Source: Leptospira mtsangambouensis (GTDB lineage: Bacteria > Spirochaetota > Leptospiria > Leptospirales > Leptospiraceae). Taken from it: a DNA stretch of 64,000 nucleotides. The first letter of the stretch is position 1; the number at the start of each line of letters is the position of its first letter. The translations under genes and the position numbers were made by a program. Positions 46,729-55,924 of this stretch are shown here, in pieces. Below the pieces are notes generated by a model. It saw only the letters and a program-made list of their open reading frames with translations, did no database searches and was not told the DNA's origin. The stretch lies in NCBI RefSeq assembly GCF_004770475.1, contig NZ_RQHK01000015.1:302533-366532 (forward strand), written 5' to 3'.

Positions 46729-46958
46729 AAATCTTCTCTGATTTGGTCTTCAGGTTGCAATCTTCCTTCCGACATAAAGTCATCAGAGAATTCATTAAGA
46801 CTTTCTTCAAAAGCCTTCCAAGGGTCATTTTTAGGAAAAAGGAATAGTGTATTTCCAACTTTTTGTATATATAACTCTTTCTCTGATATTTGGTATTCCT
46901 TTGGAATTCGCACAGCCTGACTATTTCCACTAATAAAGACTTTTGATGCATGTGCCAT
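46725..46958 (-). CDS. vapB: VapB antitoxin, AbrB-like (cassette C17)
   Basis: 77 residues. KVFISGNSQAVRIPKEYQISEKELYIQKVGNTLFLFPKNDPWKAF parallels the C3 VapB along its length. It precedes and overlaps vapC. Confidence 0.93.
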   Translation of the reverse strand: MAHASKVFISGNSQAVRIPKEYQISEKELYIQKVGNTLFLFPKNDPWKAFEESLNEFSDDFMSEGRLQPEDQIREDF

Positions 46959-47028
46959 ATGTATATACTGGGGTATATACGGGAAAAGTCAATTTCTATT
47001 TTCTCAATGAAAATCTCTTTCCGCTTGC

Positions 47029-47190
47029 GTATAACGAACTAGGGGAGACGACGTTCCCTGACCCTGAGTCCCGACGGGACGTTAGGGACTGGCATGTAGC
47101 TTGCGTATGCGAGCGAATGCCAGAAGGGGAATGTGTCGGAGACCAAGCGAGGCCGTAGTGCCGAAGCGCAGCGTTTACATGCTGTTAGCC
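47029..47190 (-). repeat. attC17, chimeric attC-like repeat
   Basis: Cores GTATAAC and GTTAGCC. Left arm GGGGAGACG, right arm CGTTTACAT; the right arm's proper partner type is seen in attC23. Confidence 0.88.
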
Positions 47191-47198
47191 GCAGTTTT

Positions 47199-48239
47199 TT
47201 ATTTACACAAAGAATTGATGAACGATCTGGCAGAAGGAATATGATCAAAATTGTAAAATCCTTCAGAATCGCGATCAACATTTTGAGATGAATATTTTAG
47301 AGATTCGGTCATGTCGTTGCATGCTTCTTTTCTGTTTTTCAATTGCTCGAGAAAATAGCCTCTAGAGTAATACAAAACGCCTAGGTTAGGTTTTATTTTA
47401 AGTGCATGAGTAAGATAAGAAGGGATTTCTTCATATTCCTTTCTTGCATTTAAAACTTCGATAATATTTGCGATAGCAGCGAAATTGTTTGGATTAATTT
47501 CGAATGCTTTTTTATAATCTGCGAAACCGCTGTCGTAATCTTTAAGTAGTTTGTATTTAATTTGTCCTCTATATAGGTATCCGATATCTTTTTTTTCTTT
47601 TGAATTATTAATTAGCCAATCGCAGTCAAGAATTGAGTCTTTGTGATTATTTAATGTAGTGTTTAAAGCAATTCTATCAACATGTAGTTGTTCAAGATTG
47701 TAATATTTATCATATTGTGGTTCATTTTCAATTTTTTGGATAGCTGCTGAAATATCATTTTTAGCTAAATCATATTTTCTAATTCGATTATAAGTCTTTG
47801 CTCTTTCTAGAATACTGTTTAAGAAATTTTCCGTAGATGAGTTCTTGTTATCAGTTGAAATACTTTTAGTATAGTCTTTTATAGCTAAATCAAAATTTCC
47901 TAAGTCATAGTTGCAAATTCCCATATAAAAATAAGCTTCATTAACTAATCTAAAATCGGAAATTGGTTTAGACTTAGTAACTGATTCAAGATTCTTAATA
48001 CATTCTTTGTAATTTTGTTTTGTTTGACTTAAATATCCGGATGCAAATTTTCCATATATAGTATCAGGGTATGATTCTGAAAGGTGAACCATGTTTATAT
48101 GAAATATACCTGTTTTTTGAATTCTCATAGCTAGTCCGGTATAGAAGATATCTTTTGGATCTTCTTCAATAGAATCAGCAGAAATTGCGTTTATTGATAT
48201 TACGAATCCAATTATAATTCCTAAAATCCTTTTGTTCAT
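47199..48239 (-). CDS. secreted TPR-repeat protein (cassette C18)
   Basis: 346 residues. An N-terminal signal peptide (KRILGIIIGFVISINAISADS) precedes several tetratricopeptide repeats: YFYMGICNYDLGNFDLAIKDYTKSI, YLYRGQIKYKLLKDYDSGFADYKKAFEINPNN, LYYSRGYFLEQLKNRKEACNDMTES. Such proteins scaffold protein contacts in the periplasm. One gene per cassette. Confidence 0.85.
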   Translation of the reverse strand: MNKRILGIIIGFVISINAISADSIEEDPKDIFYTGLAMRIQKTGIFHINMVHLSESYPDTIYGKFASGYLSQTKQNYKECIKNLESVTKSKPISDFRLVNEAYFYMGICNYDLGNFDLAIKDYTKSISTDNKNSSTENFLNSILERAKTYNRIRKYDLAKNDISAAIQKIENEPQYDKYYNLEQLHVDRIALNTTLNNHKDSILDCDWLINNSKEKKDIGYLYRGQIKYKLLKDYDSGFADYKKAFEINPNNFAAIANIIEVLNARKEYEEIPSYLTHALKIKPNLGVLYYSRGYFLEQLKNRKEACNDMTESLKYSSQNVDRDSEGFYNFDHIPSARSFINSLCK

Positions 48240-48273
48240 TTTTTCCTGTCCTTAAAATTATTTAAAAAATTGC

Positions 48274-48438
48274 GGCTAACGAATTAGACTAACCGACGTA
48301 GGCTGTGCCCTGAGTCCCGGACGGGACGTTAGGGATTGGCACGACGCTTGCGTAGGCAAGAGGAGTGACAAAAGCCTATGTGTCGTAGACCGAACGAGGG
48401 CGCAAGTCCCGAAGTGAAGCGGTTAGTCGCTGTTATGC
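48274..48438 (-). repeat. attC18, attC-like repeat
   Basis: Cores GGCTAAC and GTTATGC. Arms GACTAACCG and CGGTTAGTC pair 9 of 9. Confidence 0.92.
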
Positions 48439-48453
48439 GAAGTATAGGCTTTT

Positions 48454-49212
48454 TTAATCACTTATAAAAGTGGACGCTGAAATATGTGTTAAATCGAGAA
48501 GAGCCATATGCTCTGATTCATATTTTTTCGCTAGATATATTCCTACTTCGCTTTGATTGTTTCGATCAATATCACAATCTGCTAAATAAATTATTGATTT
48601 TGACTCCAAATCAATAGGGTCAATGGCCCCGCGTGAAAATGATTTTCGTAATTCAGATTTATTAAAAGCATCATATTTGTTTGAAAAAGGGTTTAAGTAT
48701 AGCAATGCTCTGTCATTCCAGTGAATAATAGTTCCATCAAGAAAGTCTTTATATTTAAAGAAAGCACTATGATCGCAAAAATAACATTCCCTTGATTCAG
48801 ATGCTGGTAATTTTATTGCAGTTCGAATCCCTAGTAAGGAACATTTAAATAATGCGGCTTGGTATTCTGGTTCACGACCTGCGCATTCTAACCAAAGAAC
48901 ATTAAAGGAACCTTTCTGATCTAATTCTTTAATCTGTTCAACGCCTTTGGATATTATATTTGTATATTTATTCTTTCTATTTATCTGATTTGATTCAATG
49001 AAGATTCTGGAAGCTTCAATCTCGGATTTTATATTTTCTAAATATTCTTTATCATCAATTTTTGTTTTAATTTCTAAAATAGTTTTTTCTTCTTTTTTTA
49101 TTATTACTAGATCAGGTGTCTTTTCATTGGATTCTGGAATTTCTTCCACTTCAAATTCTTTTGTGTTAAAGAATGCTTTTACCAAATTTTTGATATTTTG
49201 ATCATTATGCAT
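48454..49212 (-). CDS. PD-(D/E)XK nuclease-like protein (cassette C19)
   Basis: About 252 residues from ATG 49212 (MHNDQNIKNLVKAFF); the longer ORF starts inside the attC core and is unlikely. TPDLVIIKK...KTILEIKTK gives D34 and E47-x-K49, the PD-(D/E)XK pattern of restriction-like nucleases. The C-terminal half contains cysteines (ECAGREP, CYFCDHSAFF) that may bind zinc. Candidate restriction or defence enzyme without a visible partner. Confidence 0.65.
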   Translation of the reverse strand: MHNDQNIKNLVKAFFNTKEFEVEEIPESNEKTPDLVIIKKEEKTILEIKTKIDDKEYLENIKSEIEASRIFIESNQINRKNKYTNIISKGVEQIKELDQKGSFNVLWLECAGREPEYQAALFKCSLLGIRTAIKLPASESRECYFCDHSAFFKYKDFLDGTIIHWNDRALLYLNPFSNKYDAFNKSELRKSFSRGAIDPIDLESKSIIYLADCDIDRNNQSEVGIYLAKKYESEHMALLDLTHISASTFISD

Positions 49213-49247
49213 ATTTTTAATTATTGAGATGATTTTGCCTATATTTC

Positions 49248-49409
49248 GCATAACGAACTAGACTTCCCGAAGTTCCCTGTAGCCGAGCCTCTGAAGGAGG
49301 CGTTGGCGTCGGCGCGACTTCTTGCCGGGCAAGAAGCGTGCCGGAAGGGAATTTGCCGCAGGCCGAGTGAGGCCTTGTGCCGAAACGTAGCGGGAAGACG
49401 CTGTTATGC
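49248..49409 (-). repeat. attC19, attC-like repeat
   Basis: Cores GCATAAC and GTTATGC. Arms GACTTCCCG and CGGGAAGAC. Confidence 0.91.
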
Positions 49410-49434
49410 GAAGTTTTCGGGCTTGTTGTATGAA

Positions 49435-49839
49435 TTACGCCACGGACGGCGTTCTTTTTCTTCCTGTCTTAGTCGTTTTGACTTTGTATTCTTTCACAAG
49501 AATGTCTGTAGGAATTCCTAGATTTTGATTAATTGTTCTAATCATTTCCAAAGTTAGCTTTCTTTTTCGATTTAAGATTTCAGTGGCACGACTTCTTCCG
49601 CCGATGAGATTCCCTAAGTCGACACTTTTCATATTCATGTCATCCATAACAGATTTTAATGCTTCAATTGGATCCGGATCTTCAATCGGGTAGTGTTTAG
49701 TTTCATAAGCATCAACTAAAGTAATTAGAACATCTAATTTATCGTATTCAGGAGTATTTTTCTTAGCATCCCAAAGTTTTTCAATCTCAGATAGGGCTTC
49801 TAAGTGATCTTTTTGATTTTTAATAGGTTTAATGTTCAT
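49435..49839 (-). CDS. higA: HigA-type antitoxin with XRE domain (cassette C20)
   Basis: 134 residues. LEALSEIEKLWDAKKNTPEYDKLDVLITLVDAYETKHYPIEDPDPIEALKSVM plus the HTH in LGNLIGGRSRATEILNRKRKLTLEMIRTINQNLGIP is the COG5499 HigA type. Adjacent to its toxin gene with no gap. Confidence 0.93.
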   Translation of the reverse strand: MNIKPIKNQKDHLEALSEIEKLWDAKKNTPEYDKLDVLITLVDAYETKHYPIEDPDPIEALKSVMDDMNMKSVDLGNLIGGRSRATEILNRKRKLTLEMIRTINQNLGIPTDILVKEYKVKTTKTGRKRTPSVA

Positions 49840-50139
49840 TTAAATCACCTCAGCATTGATTTTATCGTATTGTTCGTGAGTTCCTACAAATCTAATGAAA
49901 ACAGTTTGTAAATTGTAATGAACCTTCACAATAAGCCTGTATTTGTTTCCATGTATATTGAAAACGATTCTATTATCTTTAAGGAAACTAGCATTTCTAT
50001 ATTTTTCTTTGATATCAGAAGGAGATTTCCAACTAGCTCTGGAAGTGTCTTTAAACCAAACTTCAATAGGGATTTTAGAGTCTGAGTATTTAGGACTGGA
50101 GTAAAAATCCCTTAAAATCTTTCTTGAAATGACCCTCAC
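49840..50139 (-). CDS. higB: HigB-family toxin (cassette C20)
   Basis: 99 residues. MRVISRKILRDFY, WFKDTSRASWKSPSDIKEKYRNASFLKDNRIVFNIHGNKYRLIVKVHY and IRFVGTHEQYDKI are diagnostic of the HigB toxin paired with COG5499 antitoxins. mRNA interferase. A 105-bp leader between its start and attC20 likely holds the promoter. Confidence 0.95.
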   Translation of the reverse strand: MRVISRKILRDFYSSPKYSDSKIPIEVWFKDTSRASWKSPSDIKEKYRNASFLKDNRIVFNIHGNKYRLIVKVHYNLQTVFIRFVGTHEQYDKINAEVI

Positions 50140-50244
50140 AAACCAAGTAAAGCTTGTTCCCGAATTGGTAACAACAACTTTTTATCTTTTCCAGCGAGCA
50201 CGGACGCTTGCAACTTTATTAAATTAAAGCGCCCGGAAATTTTC

Positions 50245-50409
50245 GCATAACGAATTAGACTAACCGACGTAGGCTGTGCCCTGAGTCCCGGATGGGACGT
50301 TAGGGATTGGCACGACGCTTGCGCAAGCAAGAGGAGTGACAAAAGCCTATGTGTCGTAGACCGAGCGAGGGCGTAAGTCCCGAAGCGAAGCGGTTAGTCG
50401 CTGTTAGCC
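50245..50409 (-). repeat. attC20, attC-like repeat
   Basis: Cores GCATAAC and GTTAGCC. Arms GACTAACCG and CGGTTAGTC pair 9 of 9. Confidence 0.92.
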
Positions 50410-50427
50410 GCAGTAATTGAGTTATCT

Positions 50428-52503
50428 CTAGATTTTTCCGGTTTTTAGAAATGATATACCAGAATTTGATATACGAAAATGAGTCTTACCCTTAGAAGTT
50501 GTTCTATCGATTAGCTTATGTTTTACCAGTTTACTATTTTTATTTGTACTTTGGCTAATAGATTGATATGACCTATCTAAATCACTACCTAATAGTGTTG
50601 CTGTTTGCGGACTCTTTGAATTTAGCGATATAAGAATATCGAACTGATTTTTTGGAATTTTAAAAGATTCTGTAATTTTTTTATGTTCAATTTGGCTAAT
50701 TACTGATTTTATTTTTATTAATTTACTTTTACAAGTGAGACAACCATACTTTTGTAGAATTCCCTTTTCCTCAATATTGAATTCTGCTGAACAATTTTCA
50801 CAAATTATTTTTTTAGAGCCATTCATCCATTCTCTAATCAGTTTCTCGAAATCGAAGATTCGCTCAATTCTAAACTTTCGATTACTACCATTATCAAAGA
50901 TTATATTGTTATCAATACAAAGGCCATAGTTTAGAACGTAAACACTTATATCGTCGCCATCTCTATGTTTTTGCTCCGAAAATTTGGAAATATAAAAATT
51001 AAATTCCAATGTTTTTACAATATCTTCCAATTGTTTGGGAAAATACAGATAATTCGAAGGCGCTGTATTTGCATTAAAATCTTTAAATATGTTCGATGTT
51101 GACTTTCCAATATGTTTTTTGTTTTCTATAGCTTTCTGAATAATTAAATTCAGCAATTTAGCTAAATGAAATTGTTCAAAAGATTCATCGTAGCTTTTGT
51201 ATTCAATTGATTCATTCTTTTTTAATATATATTCAATATCATTCTTATCGTGCTGCCTAGCTGATTCTTGAAGTATTTTTCTGTTAATTTTTGTTGTTAA
51301 ACTATTTGTTTTTTGCAATGCAATTTCTAGGATTTTTCCAAGTATTCTTGGAACATTTGCACTGATTTGGAAAAGTAATTTATAAAGATCTTTGGGAGTA
51401 TTCTCTTTATCTATATGAAATATAGAATATATGTTGAATTTTTCGCCAAAATAATATTTAAATCTTTTCTCTAAAAGTCTCTCCGTATAGGCGATAGCTT
51501 GTTCTTCTACCTTTTCGGAATTATTCAGTGAATATAATTCATAATAATCCAGATTAAATGTTTTTACTTTCTGCCTGTCAATACCAGGTAAATAATCCCT
51601 ACCTGGGTAAAGTGATATTTTGAATTTATAATATTCATCAGATAAATTGTTTAGAGGAGCCACAATGAACTTTATGAATATTTCGAGTGAATCTTTATCA
51701 ATTTCAGAAACATCATCTAAACAGATTGAAACATCCTTTATAGGAATTTTCGATAATAATATTTTTAAATCATTCATAAACTTGATTATATTAAAATATC
51801 TTGATAGGATAGATGTAAACTCATCACTCTTTAACATTTCACTTGATTCACCAGCCTTAATGCTTGTTTTTAAATGCGGATTTTTTAGTTCTAGACTCGC
51901 ATCTAAAGTTACTAAATTATCCTCTTTTGAGCTTTGTTTTGTTTTTGAAGCGATTTGTTGAGAATCAGTGATGTTTTGAAATGTTGGTTTGATAGTTTCC
52001 TTGAAAAGATTTTCCAATTCTTCATCAAATTTGTTCTTTGTAATTCCTTGTGTACTGAAAAGATTTATTATCGGATTATTAAATATATTTTTCTTTATTT
52101 CAGCATTTATTTCGGTTATAACTTTTTCTATGAAAGCAATATATAAGTTTAATCTTTCTAAATTTCTTTGGCTCAACCCAAGGCTGTTTAAATTTGTTTG
52201 AAAGGATGTTTTTTTTGCCTGCTCGAATAATGCATTAACGTCAATATAAAGGGAGATTCGATCATTTGTTTTTCTAATTTCGTGTTGAAATCTGTTTATG
52301 ATTGTGGATTTCCCAGTTCCTTTTCGACCAATCAAAAGTACTGTATTTTTTTTCATCATTGATTTTAAAATTAGATCATTTTCAAGAGGATCCACGTATA
52401 AACTTTCAATCAATGATTCGGATGTGGATTCATCAATAATTTCTGCTCTGCGATATCTACTAAGAGAATCAACTACGTTTAAAAAAATATTTGTATTATC
52501 CAT
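50428..52503 (-). CDS. P-loop ATPase with zinc ribbon and C-terminal winged helix (cassette C21)
   Basis: 691 residues, the largest cassette gene. Walker A LIGRKGTGKST (58-67) and Walker B in VSICLDDVSEID define an AAA/STAND-like ATPase. A C4 zinc ribbon follows (CENCSAEF ... CLTCKSK), and the last ~80 residues look like a winged helix (QTATLLGSDLDRSYQSISQSTNKNS). This layout recalls stand-alone Sll1717-like P-loop proteins, several of which sit in defence loci. Function not established. Sole gene of the cassette. Confidence 0.75.
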   Translation of the reverse strand: MDNTNIFLNVVDSLSRYRRAEIIDESTSESLIESLYVDPLENDLILKSMMKKNTVLLIGRKGTGKSTIINRFQHEIRKTNDRISLYIDVNALFEQAKKTSFQTNLNSLGLSQRNLERLNLYIAFIEKVITEINAEIKKNIFNNPIINLFSTQGITKNKFDEELENLFKETIKPTFQNITDSQQIASKTKQSSKEDNLVTLDASLELKNPHLKTSIKAGESSEMLKSDEFTSILSRYFNIIKFMNDLKILLSKIPIKDVSICLDDVSEIDKDSLEIFIKFIVAPLNNLSDEYYKFKISLYPGRDYLPGIDRQKVKTFNLDYYELYSLNNSEKVEEQAIAYTERLLEKRFKYYFGEKFNIYSIFHIDKENTPKDLYKLLFQISANVPRILGKILEIALQKTNSLTTKINRKILQESARQHDKNDIEYILKKNESIEYKSYDESFEQFHLAKLLNLIIQKAIENKKHIGKSTSNIFKDFNANTAPSNYLYFPKQLEDIVKTLEFNFYISKFSEQKHRDGDDISVYVLNYGLCIDNNIIFDNGSNRKFRIERIFDFEKLIREWMNGSKKIICENCSAEFNIEEKGILQKYGCLTCKSKLIKIKSVISQIEHKKITESFKIPKNQFDILISLNSKSPQTATLLGSDLDRSYQSISQSTNKNSKLVKHKLIDRTTSKGKTHFRISNSGISFLKTGKI

Positions 52504-52538
52504 ATTATTATCCTATTCTGAAGTTTTTCAATTATTGC

Positions 52539-52700
52539 GGCTAACGAACTAGTCTTCCCGAAGTTCCCTGTAGCCGAGCCTACGAAGTAGGTGTTGGCGT
52601 CGGCGCGCCTTCTTGCGAAGCAAGAAGCGTGACGGAAGGGAATTTGCCGTAGGCCGAGTGAGGCCTTGTGCCGAAACGTAGCGGGAAGACGCTGTTATGC
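52539..52700 (-). repeat. attC21, attC-like repeat
   Basis: Cores GGCTAAC and GTTATGC. Arms GTCTTCCCG and CGGGAAGAC pair 9 of 9. Confidence 0.92.
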
Positions 52701-52712
52701 GACGTCTGGTTA

Positions 52713-53633
52713 TTAAAATTTTAACGTATTAAATTTAGTATCCCTGATTCCTTTTAGTATGGAACCGATATTTTGATTTATTAATGCATCCAGATTTTTT
52801 TTAAAAATATGATTTTCGTCGGATGAGCGCGAATTTGGTCCAACTATTATCTCTTCTATTGCATGTTCATATTCTACATTAGGTAGGTTTCTGAAGATAG
52901 GTAAATTTACATATTTGTAAAAATAATTACTATTTAAGCCCATTATAATTCTATTTTCTGAATCATGATTATGTGGATTTCTTAATACGAGTCTAACTTC
53001 ATTTTCGGCTTCGAATTGTGGGTTTTTTATAAAAGGAACGAATATATGAATCAATTGAAAGAATTTTTCTTTTATTAAAGTTAATTCAGATTCTTGAATA
53101 TTTTCTATTTTTGTTATAAATAAGTTTGTAACTTGATTAAGAATTAAATATTGTTCAGATTCCTTATAAATACAATGTAAGAGCTCAGCACCTTCATTTG
53201 CTCCATATTCAGCTATAAATGCTTTTGTGAATATTAATGCGTATGCGTCATTGAAAGAGGTATAGCTTCTCCATAAAAATAAATCATCAATATTTTTGGA
53301 AAAACTTACAATAAATATTTCTGGATATTCCTTTTGTTTAATTTTTATTAGTAGTTCAACTTTAATATTTTCAATTAATTTTGAAATTATTTCATTTTCG
53401 GATTTTATATTTTCAAAAATTTCAAAAAAGATTTTGTATGCTCTTATGATTTCACTTAAATCGTTTAAATTTGAAACATGGTTTGCTCTTAAATACTTGG
53501 ATTGTAAGATACCATTTACTCCGATTCCTTTGGTATAGTGGCAAAGAGGAGAAAAATCTTTGTAGTATAGATCTTGTGATTCTGCTACCTGGAAGACTAT
53601 TTCCATTATATCTGAATTATCTAGTTTAGTCAT
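52713..53633 (-). CDS. DUF2971 protein (cassette C22)
   Basis: 306 residues. LCHYTKGIGVNGILQSKYLRANHVSNLNDLSEI, IFIVSFSKNIDDLFLWRSYTSFNDAYALIF and FEAENEVRLVL are the DUF2971 landmarks. The family is common in accessory and defence-rich regions, with no settled activity. Sole gene of the cassette. Confidence 0.85.
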   Translation of the reverse strand: MTKLDNSDIMEIVFQVAESQDLYYKDFSPLCHYTKGIGVNGILQSKYLRANHVSNLNDLSEIIRAYKIFFEIFENIKSENEIISKLIENIKVELLIKIKQKEYPEIFIVSFSKNIDDLFLWRSYTSFNDAYALIFTKAFIAEYGANEGAELLHCIYKESEQYLILNQVTNLFITKIENIQESELTLIKEKFFQLIHIFVPFIKNPQFEAENEVRLVLRNPHNHDSENRIIMGLNSNYFYKYVNLPIFRNLPNVEYEHAIEEIIVGPNSRSSDENHIFKKNLDALINQNIGSILKGIRDTKFNTLKF

Positions 53634-53660
53634 AAATTTTAGCTTTTATTCCCAGATGTC

Positions 53661-53835
53661 GCATAACGACCAAAGCTAACCGAAGTTCCGTGTAGCTGAG
53701 CCTCTGCAAGAGGCGTTAGCTTGACACGGAATTTGCCTTTAGGCCGTAGCGAGGGTCCCACAAGTAACGAACTTCCTCAGAAGTTCGGGACGCAGTGGAA
53801 AAGATCCCGAGCGTAGCGGTTAGCGGATGTTAATT
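53661..53835 (-). repeat. attC22, 175-bp attC-like repeat of the ORF-less cassette C23
   Basis: Cores GCATAAC and GTTAATT; the spacer is GACCAAA instead of GAACTAG. Arms GCTAACCG and CGGTTAGC pair. Partner of attC27, distinct from attC4/attC29 although they serve the same kind of cassette. Confidence 0.88.
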
Positions 53836-54037
53836 GCAGCTGGTCCGTATTCAATCAAGTTTCTATCGCAAGCCAACACTTTCGAGCGCAAATTTTCTCT
53901 TATTTCTTAGAAAGAAGAAATCATTTAAGACGCGTAAATGGAGTAACACAGCGTTGTATTTCTTCTCGCTGAAATCGACAACACTCACATAAAAAATTTG
54001 CGCGTTTTCTTCTACTGATTGACCAATTGCAATTAAC
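53829..54037 (-). repeat. ORF-less cassette C23 (copy 2 of 4)
   Basis: Same body as C5, with the GCGCAAATTTT/AAAATTTGCGC inverted repeat. Ends GTTAATTGCAG and TTGCAATTAAC. A minus-strand ORF seen in C5 is stopped early here, arguing against a protein. Confidence 0.88.
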
Positions 54038-54193
54038 GAATTAGTGTAAACGACGTTCCCCGACCCTGAGTCCCAGCGGGACGTTAGGGACTGGCATGTA
54101 GCTTGCGTATGCGAGCGAATGCCAGGAGGGGAATGTGTCGCAGACCAAGCGAGGCCGTAAGTGCCGAAGCGCAGCGTTTACATGCTGTTATAC
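54031..54193 (-). repeat. attC23, attC-like repeat
   Basis: Cores AATTAAC and GTTATAC. Arms GTAAACG and CGTTTAC pair, a further independent arm variant. Confidence 0.9.
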
Positions 54194-54200
54194 GCCGTGA

Positions 54201-55430
54201 TTAATTTCCGAATTTTTTTTCTAAAACTAATTCCAATAATTCTTTTTCATTTTTAAATAGATTTTTATTATTAATAAGATAAGTTAATAATTCAGCGTAA
54301 ATTGAGAGTGCATTGTTATAGTCAAGTTCGCTTAGTTTTGTTCCTGATCCATGCGCCAACTTTCCCCTTTCATCATATAGATGTTTCATTAAGTTGTAGT
54401 AGTATTTTTTTCCTTCTGCGTTTTGGCCAAGGATAAAGGCAACTGACTCCGAAATATAGCTTACTATCGAATTCCCTTTTTGCTTTGGAATGAGCGTCTC
54501 TATTGCAATAATTATATTTAAAATTTTTGTTTCAAATGAAAAAGAAATATTTGCATTACTTGCCCATAAAATTGAATGTTTTATTTTATCATCAGGATAA
54601 TTCATTTTTTTACCTGATAAATAATCTGAGTATATTCTTATTATTGGTTCATAAATATTACTCAAAAGAACATCGTTTAAATATAATGTTTTACCTCCAA
54701 ATAGAGGGATTGAAAAGTTAGCAGTAGCTTGAGAAACATCTATTTTATTATGGTGAATATTAATTTGCGAAACTCCAGGCAGAAAACAAATTCCATCATT
54801 GGGGTTACATTCAAACAAACTTATTAAATTGCATACTCGTAGTAAGGCAGCAAATTTCTCTTGAGCATTTTCAATAACCAATTCTCGTTCGCGCTTTGCC
54901 TTATATCGTAGAACTAAAAAATCACCAGTTTTTAATAAGTATTTTTCATTTTCTGCTATAAGTTTCTTTTTCTGATCTTCACTATATTTTGTATTAACTG
55001 AAACGACTTTATGTATTGATTGCAATATTACTTTTCTCAAATTCTCATTGTATTCCTCAATATCACAGTCGAAAAGAGATATAGGTGAAGAAATTTTACC
55101 TCCGGAAAACGGAAGAAAGACTTCGGTAACAATAAATTCTTGCCTATCATATTCGATCATATGATTGATAAAGTCTTCTGGGTTTCTAGGATTTTGTTCT
55201 CTTTTTGCTTCTAGAAGATATTTTGTTAGTTGTTTATCTAGGAATTTTTTCGATGAATTTTTACCCGCAATTTCATTTTTAGATAAGAACTTTAGTATTT
55301 CATTCTTTAGTTTGATTTTTTCTGCCGTATTTATGCTTAGAAAAATACCTTCGTCACTCTTAATAATTTCTATTAATTTTAATAGGTTTTTAATCGCTAT
55401 TTCTTTCATTTTAAAAGAATTTTTAATCAT
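54201..55430 (-). CDS. HEPN-like protein (cassette C24)
   Basis: 409 residues (ATG 55409 is an alternative). The C-terminal helical region ends in LYDERGKLAHGSGTKLSELDY, where R355 and H360 form the Rx4H pattern of HEPN ribonucleases, as in ApeA-type defence proteins. The N-terminal half has a beta-rich part (FIVTEVFLPFSGGKISSPISLFD) that could be the sensing domain. It fills the cassette, the start codon falling in the end repeat. Domain call by motif. Confidence 0.6.
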   Translation of the reverse strand: MIKNSFKMKEIAIKNLLKLIEIIKSDEGIFLSINTAEKIKLKNEILKFLSKNEIAGKNSSKKFLDKQLTKYLLEAKREQNPRNPEDFINHMIEYDRQEFIVTEVFLPFSGGKISSPISLFDCDIEEYNENLRKVILQSIHKVVSVNTKYSEDQKKKLIAENEKYLLKTGDFLVLRYKAKRERELVIENAQEKFAALLRVCNLISLFECNPNDGICFLPGVSQINIHHNKIDVSQATANFSIPLFGGKTLYLNDVLLSNIYEPIIRIYSDYLSGKKMNYPDDKIKHSILWASNANISFSFETKILNIIIAIETLIPKQKGNSIVSYISESVAFILGQNAEGKKYYYNLMKHLYDERGKLAHGSGTKLSELDYNNALSIYAELLTYLINNKNLFKNEKELLELVLEKKFGN

Positions 55431-55433
55431 GGC

Positions 55434-55595
55434 GTATAACGAACTAGTCTTCCCGAAGTTCCCTGTAGCCGAGCCTCTTTAGGAGGCGTTGGCGTCGGCG
55501 CGTCTTCTTGCGAAGCAAGAAGCGTGCCGGAAGGGAATTTGCCGTAGGCCGAGTGAGGCCTTGTGCCGAAACGTAGCGGGAAGGCGCTGTTATGC
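55434..55595 (-). repeat. attC24, attC-like repeat
   Basis: Cores GTATAAC and GTTATGC. Arms GTCTTCCCG and CGGGAAGGC. Confidence 0.91.
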
Positions 55596-55630
55596 GAAGG
55601 TCTTTTATGTTATATTTGATCATAGTATTT

Positions 55631-55924
55631 CTATTTTACTTTTAATGGATTTGGATTCAATTTTTTAAGAAAACCAGTTTCGGCTTCTTCTTTTATACTT
55701 AAGGCGATGAAACTGAATGGTTTTTCCTGAAAATAGCTAAATTCTTTTTTTATATATCTAAATTCCGTTAAAAGTTGGTTGGAATATTCAGAATAAAGTA
55801 ATAGAACATCAATATCATTTGGTTTCTTATTTTCTTTCAATATTGAGCCAAAAATAAAAATATGTTCGAAAGATTTGAATAAGACTATTTTTTCAGTAAA
55901 TTGATCAACTATAGTTTTAATCAT
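55631..55924 (-). CDS. minimal nucleotidyltransferase (cassette C25)
   Basis: 97 residues. HIFIFGSILKENKKPNDIDVLLLY is the polymerase-beta G-S...D-x-D active site of MNT-type enzymes, which are often TA or defence components transferring AMP. It overlaps the HNH nuclease gene by 8 bp and follows it. No HEPN partner is adjacent, so this pairing is unusual. Confidence 0.8.
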   Translation of the reverse strand: MIKTIVDQFTEKIVLFKSFEHIFIFGSILKENKKPNDIDVLLLYSEYSNQLLTEFRYIKKEFSYFQEKPFSFIALSIKEEAETGFLKKLNPNPLKVK

